Assembly (NCBI GenBank): GCA_036172665.1
Contig: CM069871.1
Span: 62,184,713 to 62,248,712 of the forward strand
DNA length: 64,000 nucleotides
Direction: 5' to 3'
Source of the DNA: Prosopocoilus inquinatus
Taxonomy: Eukaryota; Arthropoda; Insecta; Coleoptera; Lucanidae
The translations under genes and the position numbers were made by a program. Shown here one piece after another: positions 1 to 9,045 of the stretch. Each line of letters begins with the position of its first letter. Positions within the stretch are counted from its first letter, which is position 1. Below the pieces are notes generated by a model. That model ran no database searches. It was not told where the DNA came from and saw only the letters and a program-made list of their open reading frames with translations.

Positions 1-434
1 GGTAATATTTTCAATTTAACACTGACTGGACTTTTTTGCTCAAATTTGACTGATTCTGCCAGACTCTAACTAGAGCCCAAAATAAAGTCTCTAGATAACT
101 AAAATACCGCCATTGCTTAAACCAATGTAAATTTAAAATTGACTCAAAATGCCGCATAAAATGCGCGTAACTATGGATGTTATAATGCCGTGGATTACAA
201 ACTGTTAATAATCAAAACACCCGTACTTGTATGTATCTATTTATTGACTGGCTCGTTTAAATATAAAACTAACTCTAATAGGTGGATTTACGAGTAAAAA
301 ACCTAAAAGAAATTCAATAAAACATTTTACAAAATTAACATTATATTTCAATGGAAACGCAGTTTTAAACGTCGCCAGGTTCGTTCAATTTTGACAGATT
401 AATTAAAAAAAGAACTTGCTAACCTGCACATTTA
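1..434. repeat. Interrupted direct repeat, copy 1 (runs off left edge)
   Basis: Bases 1-215 match 940-1154 almost exactly, and 271-434 match 1499-1663, so this is one copy of a repeat present twice in direct orientation. The unit may start before the window. Between the two matching parts this copy has about 55 unique bases where copy 2 has about 340. The right end contains CTAACCTGC near 419-427. No coding potential. Confidence 0.85.
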
Positions 435-520
435 TAACAGATCAAATAGCGACATCTTACTATCGCTTTTGGACCTGACATTGGAGTAGGATAGACAAAT
501 TGAAGCGGGATTTGCTCCTA
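435..520 (+). repeat. Short copy of dispersed repeat Rep-A
   Basis: This segment carries GCGACATCTTAC, then a TCGCTTTT/GACCTGACATT block and TAGGATAGACAAATTGAAG. The same string recurs near 16987-17060 and 52862-52945 with few changes. Those two copies continue for roughly a kilobase of further similarity, so this one looks like a truncated family member. It abuts the end of the direct repeat. Confidence 0.75.
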
Positions 521-939
521 ATAAGCCCCCATGCAAGGCGGCCATGTTTGCTGTCAAAGCATAATGAATATTAATATTTAAGCGAAAATAGAAAATCTTC
601 TTCAAACAATTTATAATACGCTTCAGTGAGAACGGCAAAGTCAGTTTATTTCCACGATCATAAGCAACACGCCGCAGAACATAACACGTCTTTCTTAAGT
701 ATCGCGCACTTGGTGAAATATGATATTAAGTACAGTCTTTAAGTTTAATTTGTTGCGCGTATGAAAAGCTGACAAGACAGTCATTCTCATATGGAACTAT
801 CCATTTGCTCTCGTAGAAAAGCTTGAAAAACAACGCCAAATTAGAAACGCTCCAGCTAGAATTTCCAGTTTTTAATTGGTTGAATGGAAGTGCAGTTTGG
901 TTCCAACATTTGAATTTGACTTTGAAGATAAGCAGGTTA
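521..939. other. Non-coding stretch between the two direct-repeat copies
   Basis: AT-rich sequence without a credible coding frame. The last bases before copy 2 include GCAGGTTAG (932-940), the reverse complement of CTAACCTGC at the right end of both copies. That may be a short terminal inverted repeat of the duplicated unit. Confidence 0.5.
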
Positions 940-1663
940 GGTAATATTTTCAATTTAACACTGACTGGACTTTTTTGCTCAAATTTGACTGATTCTGCCA
1001 GACTCTAACTAGAGCCCAAAATAAAGTCTCTAGATAACTAAAATACCGCCATTGCTTAAACCAATGTAAATTTAAAATTGACTCAAAATGGCGCATAAAA
1101 TGCGCATAACTATGGATGTTATAATGCCGTGCATTACAAACTGTTAATAATCAAAAAACAAACCCGAATAAAAACACTCTGTAAAAACTTAACCGTAATT
1201 TAATAACGCTTACAAACTAATTTATTTGTAACAATTTATTTACACACTAAATCTAACTTCGACGGTCGCTAGTTAGAACTCGATTGACTCCTGAGTCCAC
1301 CCCGGGCGATTTTATATCCTTTGCTGCCCTCTCGACTTTTCTAACGCTGGAAGATTCGAGTTTGTTCCATCGCCGGAAAAGTCTAGTCTGTTCGATGTAG
1401 ACCCCGGTGGCGTGGCAGCCAATGACGCATAACGAACCGACTTCTTGACGCCTTGAGCTTGACGCAGTAAACCGGGTGGCGCGCCACAATATAAAATGAA
1501 CTCTAATAGGTGGATTTACGAGTAAAAAACCCAAAAGAAATTCAATAAAACATTTTACAAAATTAACATTATATTACAATGGAAACGCAGTTTTAAACGT
1601 CGCCAGGTTCGTTCTGTTTTGACAGATTAATAAAAAAAAAACTTGCTAACCTGCACATTTATA
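940..1663. repeat. Interrupted direct repeat, copy 2
   Basis: Second copy of the repeat at 1-434. The left block 940-1154 and right block 1499-1663 match copy 1 with a few substitutions and small indels. The 344 bases between them are GC-richer and look like an inserted LTR. GCAGGTTAG at 932-940 and CTAACCTGC at 1646-1654 are inverted relative to each other, which suggests, without proof, that the unit is itself a transposable element of about 0.4 kb without the insert. Confidence 0.8.
1155..1488 (-). mobile_element. Candidate solo LTR inserted in direct-repeat copy 2
   Basis: This block is absent from copy 1. Read on the minus strand it starts TGTGGCGCGCC at 1488. It carries a TATA-like GGATATAAAA (complement of 1311-1320) and ends in AT-rich sequence with AATAAATTG (complement near 1232-1241) as a possible polyadenylation signal. 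That order is what an LTR shows. No clean target-site duplication is visible, partly because copy 1 has unrelated bases at this point. No internal retroelement genes adjoin it. Superfamily not assigned. Confidence 0.45.
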
Positions 1664-1971
1664 GATTATAAAAACTGATCAGAAAAAAGTGTTTAATTGT
1701 TTAGAAGTCCTCAAAGTATAAGAAATGAGACACGAATCAATAGTGGCTGTGCGGCTGAAGTTTATTTATTTACCCGAAGTTATTAACCTGAAATTGGCAC
1801 GATCTTTGTGAGATTGATCTGAGGAATAATTTATTTTTAGCACTAAAATACTACTTAATAAATACAGGCACATTTTCAAGTAATCAATTTGTTATTAACT
1901 TTTATTTTGTATAAATTTTCTTTAAATGAAAAGGCAATCGCGTGTTCTCCTTTGCAAAAACTTAAGCTTCC
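1664..1971. other. Non-coding AT-rich stretch
   Basis: I see no gene, repeat boundary or structured element here. Confidence 0.5.
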
Positions 1972-1974
1972 TTA

Positions 1975-2233
1975 GGCCCCGTTTTACAATAGGCATTTAC
2001 GGAAACTCCAATCCGATTAACCCGATCATTATTTCTCTCACTCTTACATGCACTATGTCTCTATGTGTTCTCTCTCACATTTCTTCTCGGATTAATCGGA
2101 TTAGAGTTTCCGTAAACGCCTAATAACGGTTTAACTTCGAGCCGAAGCTTAAATCCTTCATAATTGTTGAAATAATCTTTGGGAAGAGTTTAAGCCTCAG
2201 CTCAAAGTTGAGCCGCATTTGTAAAACTGGACC
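1975..2233. mobile_element. MITE with TTA target duplication (PIF/Harbinger-like), split by a second MITE
   Basis: The left end reads GGCCCCGTTTTACAA and the right end TTGTAAAACTGGACC, an imperfect terminal inverted repeat. When 1992-2120 plus one TA is removed, the inverted similarity continues inward to GAAGCTTAAA on the left and TTTAAGCCTC on the right, giving arms of about 48 bp. The element is flanked by TTA on both sides (1972-1974 and 2234-2236). A 3-bp TTA/TWA duplication with GG-starting ends is typical of PIF/Harbinger MITEs. No coding sequence. The original element was about 128 bp. Confidence 0.75.
1992..2120. mobile_element. 129-bp TA-flanked MITE nested in the outer MITE
   Basis: The arms GGCATTTACGGAAACTCC and GGAAACTCT/AACGCC-type complement pair over about 36 bp with four or five mismatches around a pyrimidine-rich centre. 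TA lies immediately outside both ends (1990-1991, 2121-2122), the target duplication expected of Tc1/mariner-type MITEs. Because it sits inside the TTA-flanked element and breaks its left arm, it inserted later. Confidence 0.75.
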
Positions 2234-2236
2234 TTA

Positions 2237-3216
2237 AAAGTAAGAGAAACGTACAAACCAAATATTCTTAAATGTGAATCATGTAATTATGAAATAAGTT
2301 TCATAAAAAATTACTGACTTCATAAACGAGTCTTTCAACTCAATTCTGACTTGCGACGACATTTGGCAATGACGTTTCATTTAAAATAACCAAATATAAC
2401 CATTTTGTTTGTAAGAAGAATACATTTTTCATTAAAAATAATCCAAAATTCATTGAAATTTAACAGTAAATCAGTTAAACCTTAAAAATAGAGCATTTTG
2501 TATAAATAAATGCATAACTTTCTTATTTATAGGTACGTAAATAATTTTAAATTTTGGCGCGCTTATTTTAACTCAAAATGGCGTATTTGCGGTACTTTAG
2601 CTATTTAGGGCATTTACGCCAAACTAGAAACCTTTTAATTAGAGTCTGAAAATACCGCCATATTATACCACAACAATTAGCTGCGATTGGGAGGAAAGAA
2701 ATATAGGCGTTACCTTCTCGTCTGTTACGTTTGACAATTGTCAAGTTTCGATTTATGATGTAACATGGCCGCGCCAATCAAAACTTAGCTACGAATTGTC
2801 CAAACTCTTATTATAGGGAGAAAGTTTTATTTGTGAAGGCGTCTCGCGAGGCAGCGAGGGGACGTAGCATTGACGTTTATAAAAACATTTAACATTTGAA
2901 TTGCTCAGTTAGTTTTACGTGGACTCAAAATCTTAAGAAAACACACGACTTATCTCGCTTCGGACGATTCTAAATTGATGTCAAGATGGAATTTTCTTTT
3001 AAATTCAGTAATTTTTCCCCAAGCTCGGTAAGCGTGACGGAAGGAAAACGATTTTCCCGCGGTGTGTGTATAATTATCTAAGCCGAAAAGCCGGACAATA
3101 TTCTTGTCATTTTTTTTTAAATCATTGTATTCCATGAAAATTTGAATGCGGAATGATTAAATTAAAAAATGATTAAAAAAACTAATCACTGCAAACAATA
3201 AAAATATCTTAGAAAA
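2237..3216. other. Non-coding stretch
   Basis: No credible gene. A perfect 14-bp palindrome TTGACAATTGTCAA lies near 2731-2744. The minus-strand frame at 2950-3135 has no recognisable domain and is not called. Confidence 0.5.
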
Positions 3217-3362
3217 ATTTTGTGCAAATCGTTTTTGATTGCAGTGAGAACCTCGAGTAGCCTCTGGACAGCTGTTTCAGCCCTGCTTGGGGCTTCTTCA
3301 GCAGAAACGTAGCTCGACATTCCCACTGCAGACCAAAAACGACTTGCCCAATTTATTCGCAA
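3217..3362 (+). repeat. Dispersed repeat Rep-B, copy 1
   Basis: The block starts AAAATTTTGTGCAAATCG and continues through GATTGCAG, GCCTCTGGACAGCTGTTT and CAGCAGAAACGTAG to CACTGCAGACC. It matches 43978-44110 over its whole length with scattered changes. A fragment of its first ~25 bases recurs at 19186-19210. The reverse complement of that same start is found inside Rep-A at about 52955-52990. No coding potential. Confidence 0.7.
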
Positions 3363-3717
3363 TTGCGATGTAAGAATATATGTTAATAAAAATATCCTTG
3401 CCTCTCTCCATTTATATTATTATGTATTGTAAGTTTTTTTTTCTACGTTAAACTTTCTGCAATTGTAGAAGATTTATTTTGTAAACTGTCTACCAAGACG
3501 ATGGCTTGGTCTTTTTATTTTTCTTTAATAAATTGCCAGTCTCTTTTGTTTTAGTAACTTTAAGTACCTTCAAAACCTTAAATCAGTGAATCGAGCAAAA
3601 ACCCTCATAAAGAAAGAAACGACGAGGGAGAAGAATTTAACAATCTTTAGGTAAATAAGGCCTTGTTCTGACGTTCCGAGGGAAACACCTTTGAGAGAGC
3701 ATTTTCGGCTATAAAAC

Positions 3718-3822
3718 TTAAACTACAAGCAGCTTCTCAATATTTTCCAGTGTAATGATCATGATTTCTTACTTTTGAGATTTCTACCGAAGACATATTT
3801 TCACAAAGATAACAAATTTTTG
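3718..3822 (-). pseudogene. Polinton/Maverick-type DNA polymerase B relic (fragment 1)
   Basis: On the minus strand, from about 3822 down, the frame reads KICYLCENM, then KVRNHDHYTGKY, a stop codon where the family usually has arginine, then EAAC. The C-x2-C pair followed by VR-x-H-x-HYTGKYRGAA is the signature I know from protein-primed family-B polymerases of Polinton/Maverick elements and related viruses. Fragment 2 near 6.6 kb has the same stretch and continues further. The rest of the polymerase is not recognisable here. This is a dead relic of about 35 codons. The nucleotide similarity to fragment 2 extends upstream to 3957. Confidence 0.6.
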
Positions 3823-3957
3823 TTTTCTTATATTATTCTAATTCGATATGTGTTACGATGTGTAAAATTTGTTTGAATTCTATGTTATCTCACAGAAGTA
3901 CTTGTTTACAAATAAAGTAATTTTTAGCATTCGGAAATAATTCAGTTTTAGATAATT
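3723..3957. repeat. Direct repeat partner of 6665-6898
   Basis: About 235 bases align with 6665-6898 with roughly one change in six. Shared blocks include TTTGTTTTCTTATATTATTC and ATGTTATCTCACAGAAGTAC. The pair is two copies of one family, and its left part codes for the polymerase fragment on the minus strand. Confidence 0.85.
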
Positions 3958-5029
3958 ATGGAAGAAAGAGTAGGTTGGTGAGTTATCTGAAAAACGGGGG
4001 TAGTTCCGTTGTTTACTAGACTGACCACCCCTAAATTATTAGTTAAATATTTAATTATTAGTTAAATAACCCGCGCTCGTAGTAATGAAGTATAATTTCA
4101 CACGTAGATGAAATTAACAGCAATGAAATTTCTTCCGTAGTACTCACGTTTGATGGAAATTGACGAAAAACTTTATCTTTGACAGTTGAAATAGAAATAC
4201 AGACGCCGATAGAACAAAGTGTTAGGCCACAGAATGAAAGAGGAATGATAAAGAGGAAATAGTATTTGACGGTAAAAATGGCAAATATTTTTGTTCTTTT
4301 TTACTTATGAATAAAATTCAAATGTTTTTTTTTATACGTGAAATTGTAAGAATCCAGATTCTTAGGATCAATATTTTTATTCTTAACTCGCATACTTTAT
4401 TAATATCGAACTCATATCATGACTCACGAAAAATACAAAACACGTTTAGCGTTATGCAACGAAAGCATTCGTCAACCTTCCAATGTATAGGTACCGAAAA
4501 ATTAGATCAAGGGCATTAATATCGCTGGGACATCGGTGATAAAAGAAATAATTATGTAAGGACTTCATGATTCCTGCAAAAGAACCTTAATCGAACCTTG
4601 GTACTAGAAAAAATAGAATAAGTCATCAAGTTTTTTTCTCAATATCAACGCCTAATGCAAAGTAGACTAAAGTAGGTCATCCAAGAGAAATAAATAGGTA
4701 GCTTTTCTAATCAGAGAGGACTTTGTCAAGACAGAAAACGATTTGGAAATCGATGCTACTTATAAAGAAATCGAAATTCAACATCATACGAATTGCTGAA
4801 AGAATTGGGGACAAAAGGAGATGAAAAGTGAGTTTTCAAACCCCGTCCAGACGTGATCTAAAAAATCATCAACTAAGTAGTCAGACATCGATTGAATTAA
4901 TACGACTTCCAGCGGCCTCTTATAATATTTGAGTTATTACTGTTCCTTGGTTTCAGCGAAATTAATTAAACCAAATAAATTAAATTTTAGAAGCCTCGAT
5001 CGCCTACACACACAAACACACACGTTATT
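3958..5029. other. Non-coding stretch
   Basis: No gene recognised. A short internal duplication of ATTATTAGTTAAAT-type sequence occurs near 4036-4070, and a CA-rich microsatellite near 5006-5022. Confidence 0.5.
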
Positions 5030-5420
5030 GTTTCATTTCAAAATTCCAGCGTTCCGCGTACAGACAAAATTTTGAGGCGCCTTAATTAAAACAGCATGAA
5101 ATTTAATTATCATTTGTTCGTTATTATTTGTTAAATTATTATGCGGGGCTTTTGTTACTGTAAGGAAGGTTTAGTGAATTTAATTAATAATTTCGAGACG
5201 TCCGCCCTCTCGCTTTGGTTAAATACAAGAGGAGGAAATTGGAAAGTGGACCGACCGGACGACACTCAATGCGACAATTAATCGATCGGATTGGTTAATT
5301 TCCGGTTTTCTCGCCCTATAAACCACGACGATAACGAAATTAGGCTTCTTTATAGGCGGACAGTAAAATTTATTGTTGTTCTTTGTTTGATGGGTGAGCA
5401 GCCCCATACCATTTCCACAG
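5030..5420. promoter_or_regulatory. Candidate cis-regulatory island (unproven)
   Basis: A stretch of mixed composition with several TTAATTAA/TAATTA cores, the binding core of homeodomain proteins. They occur near 5081-5090, 5101-5110 and 5179-5190, with GC-richer blocks between. It has no coding potential and I found no second copy in the window. The call rests on appearance only; conservation in a related genome would decide it. Confidence 0.25.
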
Positions 5421-6483
5421 TTTGGAGTGATATAAGTTAAGGATGCATGGATTATTGCTTGTGGATTTCTGATTGTTGTTTACAAATGCAAGGACCTGGG
5501 GACCGTAGACTAATTTTGTCCTAAAATGTCATTCTGATTTAACAGTTGGTTTTTACCGAAAATTGAAATTTGTTTTACGTAATTCACTTCTTTTGGTGAT
5601 CAACATTAGTATTATAAAAGATTGAAAGCGTGTTTAGAATGTGAGATGTTTCAAGGCAAAAGGGGTAATTAATACTGAATTATTTTTTTGTTTCCAAAGA
5701 AGGAAAGCCAGGAAACAAAATATGTACTAAATAATTCATTTTAAGTGAAGTTGAATTTAGGAAGATTGGTTACAAAGTATTAAAGATATGATTAATAACG
5801 GAAACGCGTGGGTGTTAGGTAGGTATACACCGCTAATCCTTTAATCACGGGAACGAGGAATCTCTGGGTGAAAAGTGATACTCCCGGCGAATCACCGGCA
5901 TTTCACCATTACCTAATACTTCAAAGCCGCGTAAACATATTAATTATTTACAGGCTTCCACGTGCAACGTTTTTGTGTAATTCCGACGTTCAATTATTCA
6001 GATGAACTAAAAGCCAGTCGTTTTCTAAGCACTCGTATTTGGATTTAGCAAAAACCATGGTGACGCAGTTTTGGTGTTACTAAGCCACAATAAGTAATGT
6101 AGTGTTGCTGATAACAATGAATTAAAAGTGCTGTATTCAGGAACTTAAATGTATTCAATGAAGAACAACCAAAATTTCCAAAAAAGTTTTCAAGTCCTAT
6201 TCAGCAAATTAGTAAATTAAAAATAATTATTTTGATTCTTACAATTGTCATAATTATTATTATTGTTTCCACAATGCATTACTTTAACCTTTAGTGACTT
6301 ATGCGCCGATGCCCAAGGGCTAATGGATCTGTATAATTTATGATTTGAAAAGTATTTAATGATTTCTCTCAACTGACTTGATTCTAGGTTAGATGACGAA
6401 TTGTTTAGGCTAAACTTGCTAAAAATTAAAATGAATCCATGAATCTTAATTCGATCTATTCAATATCATCCATTCTCAATACT
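5421..6483. other. Non-coding stretch
   Basis: AT-rich unique-looking sequence with no supported gene, array or transposon end. Confidence 0.5.
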
Positions 6484-6763
6484 TCATACCTTCATACCGC
6501 AAAAAAATACATTATTTTGTCCTTTATTAGTAATTAACTTTAATTGACTCTTACTCTTGCCCTCTCCTAGATTCTTTATAAAAAAAAGATGACAGTCATA
6601 AGAACTTAATTTATCGAATAAAATTGGAACAAACAATGTTTGTTTGTATTTCAAATTACAGCTTCTACAAGCAGCACCTCTACATTTTCTAGTATAATGA
6701 TCATAACCCCTTACTTTTAAGTTTTTTATAATGTACATATTTTCATAAAGAAAACAGATTTTT
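6484..6763 (-). pseudogene. Polinton/Maverick-type DNA polymerase B relic (fragment 2)
   Basis: An open minus-strand frame of about 93 codons ends at 6484. From its upstream end it reads KICFLYENM (the second cysteine of the usual C-x2-C is now tyrosine), KVRGYDHYTRKCRGAAC, CNLKY, then FVPILFDKLSSYDCHLFFIK and NLGEG. In the family-B polymerases of Polintons and related viruses the matching segment is VRDH-CH-TGK-RGAAH-CN followed by an exonuclease-domain block FIPVxFHNLSGYDxHLFI; the aspartate of SYDCH is kept. The rest of the polymerase, integrase, protease and capsid genes are not seen. It shares ancestry with 3718-3822, about 2.9 kb away on the same strand. Confidence 0.72.
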
Positions 6764-6898
6764 GTTTTCTTATATTATTCTAATTCGATGGTCGTTGCGA
6801 TACATAAAATTTGTTTGGATTGTATGTTATCTCACAGAAGTACTTGTTTACAAATAAAGCAATTTTGAACATCCGCAAATAATTCAATTTTAGATCAT
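6665..6898. repeat. Direct repeat partner of 3723-3957
   Basis: Second copy of the 235-bp block described at 3723. The left part lies inside the polymerase relic. The right part (6764-6898) is AT-rich and has no frame. Confidence 0.85.
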
Positions 6899-8064
6899 TT
6901 TACAAAATTCTTCTATACCACTCAATTTTTGTATTTTTCTTTTTTCCTGCAGTAAAGCGTTCTCTAGCCAAAAACAAAAGCTGTCTTACGGCACTTTGCC
7001 GAGAAGCTTTAAATTAAAAGTGCCATTGGATGCACCACATTTGTACATGCATGGCCTTGCAGAATAAATAAGCAAATAGCTACACAGGCGAAGCTTGTAA
7101 TTGACTATTAATGTCAGGCGAAGAGCAATTTTCTTAAGGTACAACCGAGTGCAGCATTTCCACTCGACGAGATTTATATTCTCGTCCCTTTTGTTCCAGG
7201 CTTGGCTGTTCATTTTAAAAAGCTCTTCGCCGTTAGTATTTCGCCAGAGGCTGAGTTTAAACTCCATTCAACTTGCATCTAGAAAAGAAGAAGACACTTT
7301 TCGTTTTGCTCCTGTTGCATCATAACACGCAGATCAGTAAATTAGGAGGCCGTCTCTGTCGCCATCAAATACGAGTTCCCAACTCTGAGAATTCGCCGTA
7401 ATTGTTCCACTTTGGCCCGTTAAATTTAAAGTGGCCGTAATAAGTTCAGACTTAACAGCTTTGATTCGGAAATGAGTCTTTGTCGTAAAGAGGAACGGTT
7501 GATTTTTCTTTGTCTCGGAGTTCTGCGGAGTGAATTAAAGTTTCGCACGCAGGTCCTATCTCTTTTGTATTATCCCGGAGCAGTTTCTTCTTCTTCTTCT
7601 CGGAATGTAAACTCAGTTTGAATAATTTTACTCGTCTGTATTTTTAAAGGCGAAGGGACCGTTTTTGTTGCTCTAGCCATTAAATTTCCAGAGCTACATA
7701 ATGAAAGAGTATAGTTCTTTGTGTAGTTTTAATACGATTGCAGCTCTTAAAACATTTTAAGAAAATAAAGCGGGGGTAATAATTTTGTTTGTCACATAAT
7801 AACTTTTTTTTCATTGTTTTGTTAAATGTTTAAGTGAAATAAAACCTAACGAAAAATAAACACTGAAAAGAAATAAGACTAAACAGGATATTTTCTTCAG
7901 AGATATAAGTAGTTAGAGAGCGATATAAAATAGTAAAATAGAAGAGAACAATTAAAAATAAAAATATTTAGTAACTATAAAACCTAAAGATAATATGTCT
8001 ACATATTTTTTATTTTTTATATACATACGTATATTTTATTTTATATTTATATATTATTTTTTAA
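6899..8064. other. Non-coding stretch with a possible regulatory island
   Basis: No gene is supported; the overlapping frames on both strands at 6986-7325 have no domains. Around 7320-7620 the sequence is GC-richer and looks unique, with AATTGTTCCACTTTGGCC, GTAATAAG and an AT-rich 3' flank. This resembles other candidate regulatory islands here. The last 150 bases before the Copia element are TA-rich low-complexity sequence. Confidence 0.4.
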
Positions 8065-8276
8065 TATTGGAAATATAAATACGACGAGTCGTAGTCGTAG
8101 TGGCATATCGTAGTTGTCATTGTTTCCTAAGCGACGATAGTAATTTGTCACTAATTAATAGTTTTTGCTCACAAATACATTACACATGTAATAAGAGTTT
8201 TAGTATACTAAATACAGAAGCTTTACCTAAAGTCTAAGTGTTTTATTAGGCTGTTCCGCCCCGTTGAAATTCAACA
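8065..8276 (+). repeat. 5' LTR of the Copia element
   Basis: It starts TATTGGAAATATAAAT and ends GTTGAAATTCAACA. The 3' LTR starts TGTTGG, so the canonical terminal TG has mutated to TA here. The other differences from the 3' LTR are two adjacent bases at about 8081-8082 and a cluster of four in the TATACTAA segment near 8203-8210. Confidence 0.97.
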
Positions 8277-8290
8277 GGTTATGGGCCCAG
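8277..8290 (+). promoter_or_regulatory. Primer-binding site, complement of initiator tRNA-Met anticodon arm
   Basis: GGTTATGGGCCCAG directly follows the 5' LTR. It is complementary to the anticodon stem-loop of eukaryotic initiator tRNA-Met rather than to a tRNA 3' end. Drosophila copia is known to prime minus-strand DNA from such an internal tRNA-iMet fragment, so this element uses the same mechanism. Confidence 0.93.
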
Positions 8291-8350
8291 TATTGCGAAG
8301 TGTGTAAGCCGTGAGTAAAAAGTTGACCCTGTATTACCCAGAAGTTGAAG

Positions 8351-9045
8351 ATGAGTGCACGTAATTTAGTAAGAATTGAACTGCTAGGAAAAAATAATTA
8401 CGACACTTGGAAGCTGCAGATGCAAGCGATTTTGATAAAGAACGACTTGTGGAATTACGTGAGCGGAGCAGCTGTAAAACCAGAAATGGGTACAAGTAGT
8501 GGTGAACTGACGCAAAGTTGGATAAGAAATGACCAAAAGGCCAAATCCGACATTATCCTATCTGTCAGCCCGAGCGAATTGAAACAAATTAAAAATAGCG
8601 AAACATCCCTGATTTATGGCTGAGACTACAAGAAATCTATCAGTCTACGGGACCTGCTCGAAAGGCGACGTTGTTGAAGAGATTGACGCTGTGCAAAATG
8701 ACCGATGGTGACGATATACACGAACATTTGCGTGGATTCTTTGACACAGTGGATAAACTGAATGAAATGGCAATTGAAATCAACCCGGATTTATTGACAA
8801 TCATGCTGTTGTATAGTTTACCCGCAAAATTCGAAAATTTCCGGTGCGCAATTGAATCTCGTGACATTTTGCCCACACCCGAAGCTCTTCGAATTAAAAT
8901 AATAGAAGAATCGGAAGCTCGCAAGAATGATACACGTCATGAAACATCGGATGCTATGCTGACAAACAAAAATCACGGAATACGATATCCGAAAAGGAAA
9001 CCGGGAATTGTCAAAGTTGAAAATCCGGAAATGTCAAAGAATTAA
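8351..9045 (+). pseudogene. gag: Copia gag (frameshifted)
   Basis: The ATG at 8351 opens MSARNLVRIELLGKNNYDTW, the usual Copia gag start, where the NYDTW-K block is conserved. The frame ends at a TGA at 8621, but the next frame carries on with LWLRLQEIYQSTGPARKATL and KRLTLCKMTDGDD, then LYSLPAKFENFRCAIESRD and PEALRIKIIEESEARKND. A single frameshift near 8605 therefore split the gene. A second shift around 9005-9040 separates this part from the zinc knuckle. The protein would form the capsid-like particle that packages element RNA. It lies 74 bases after the LTR. Confidence 0.93.
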
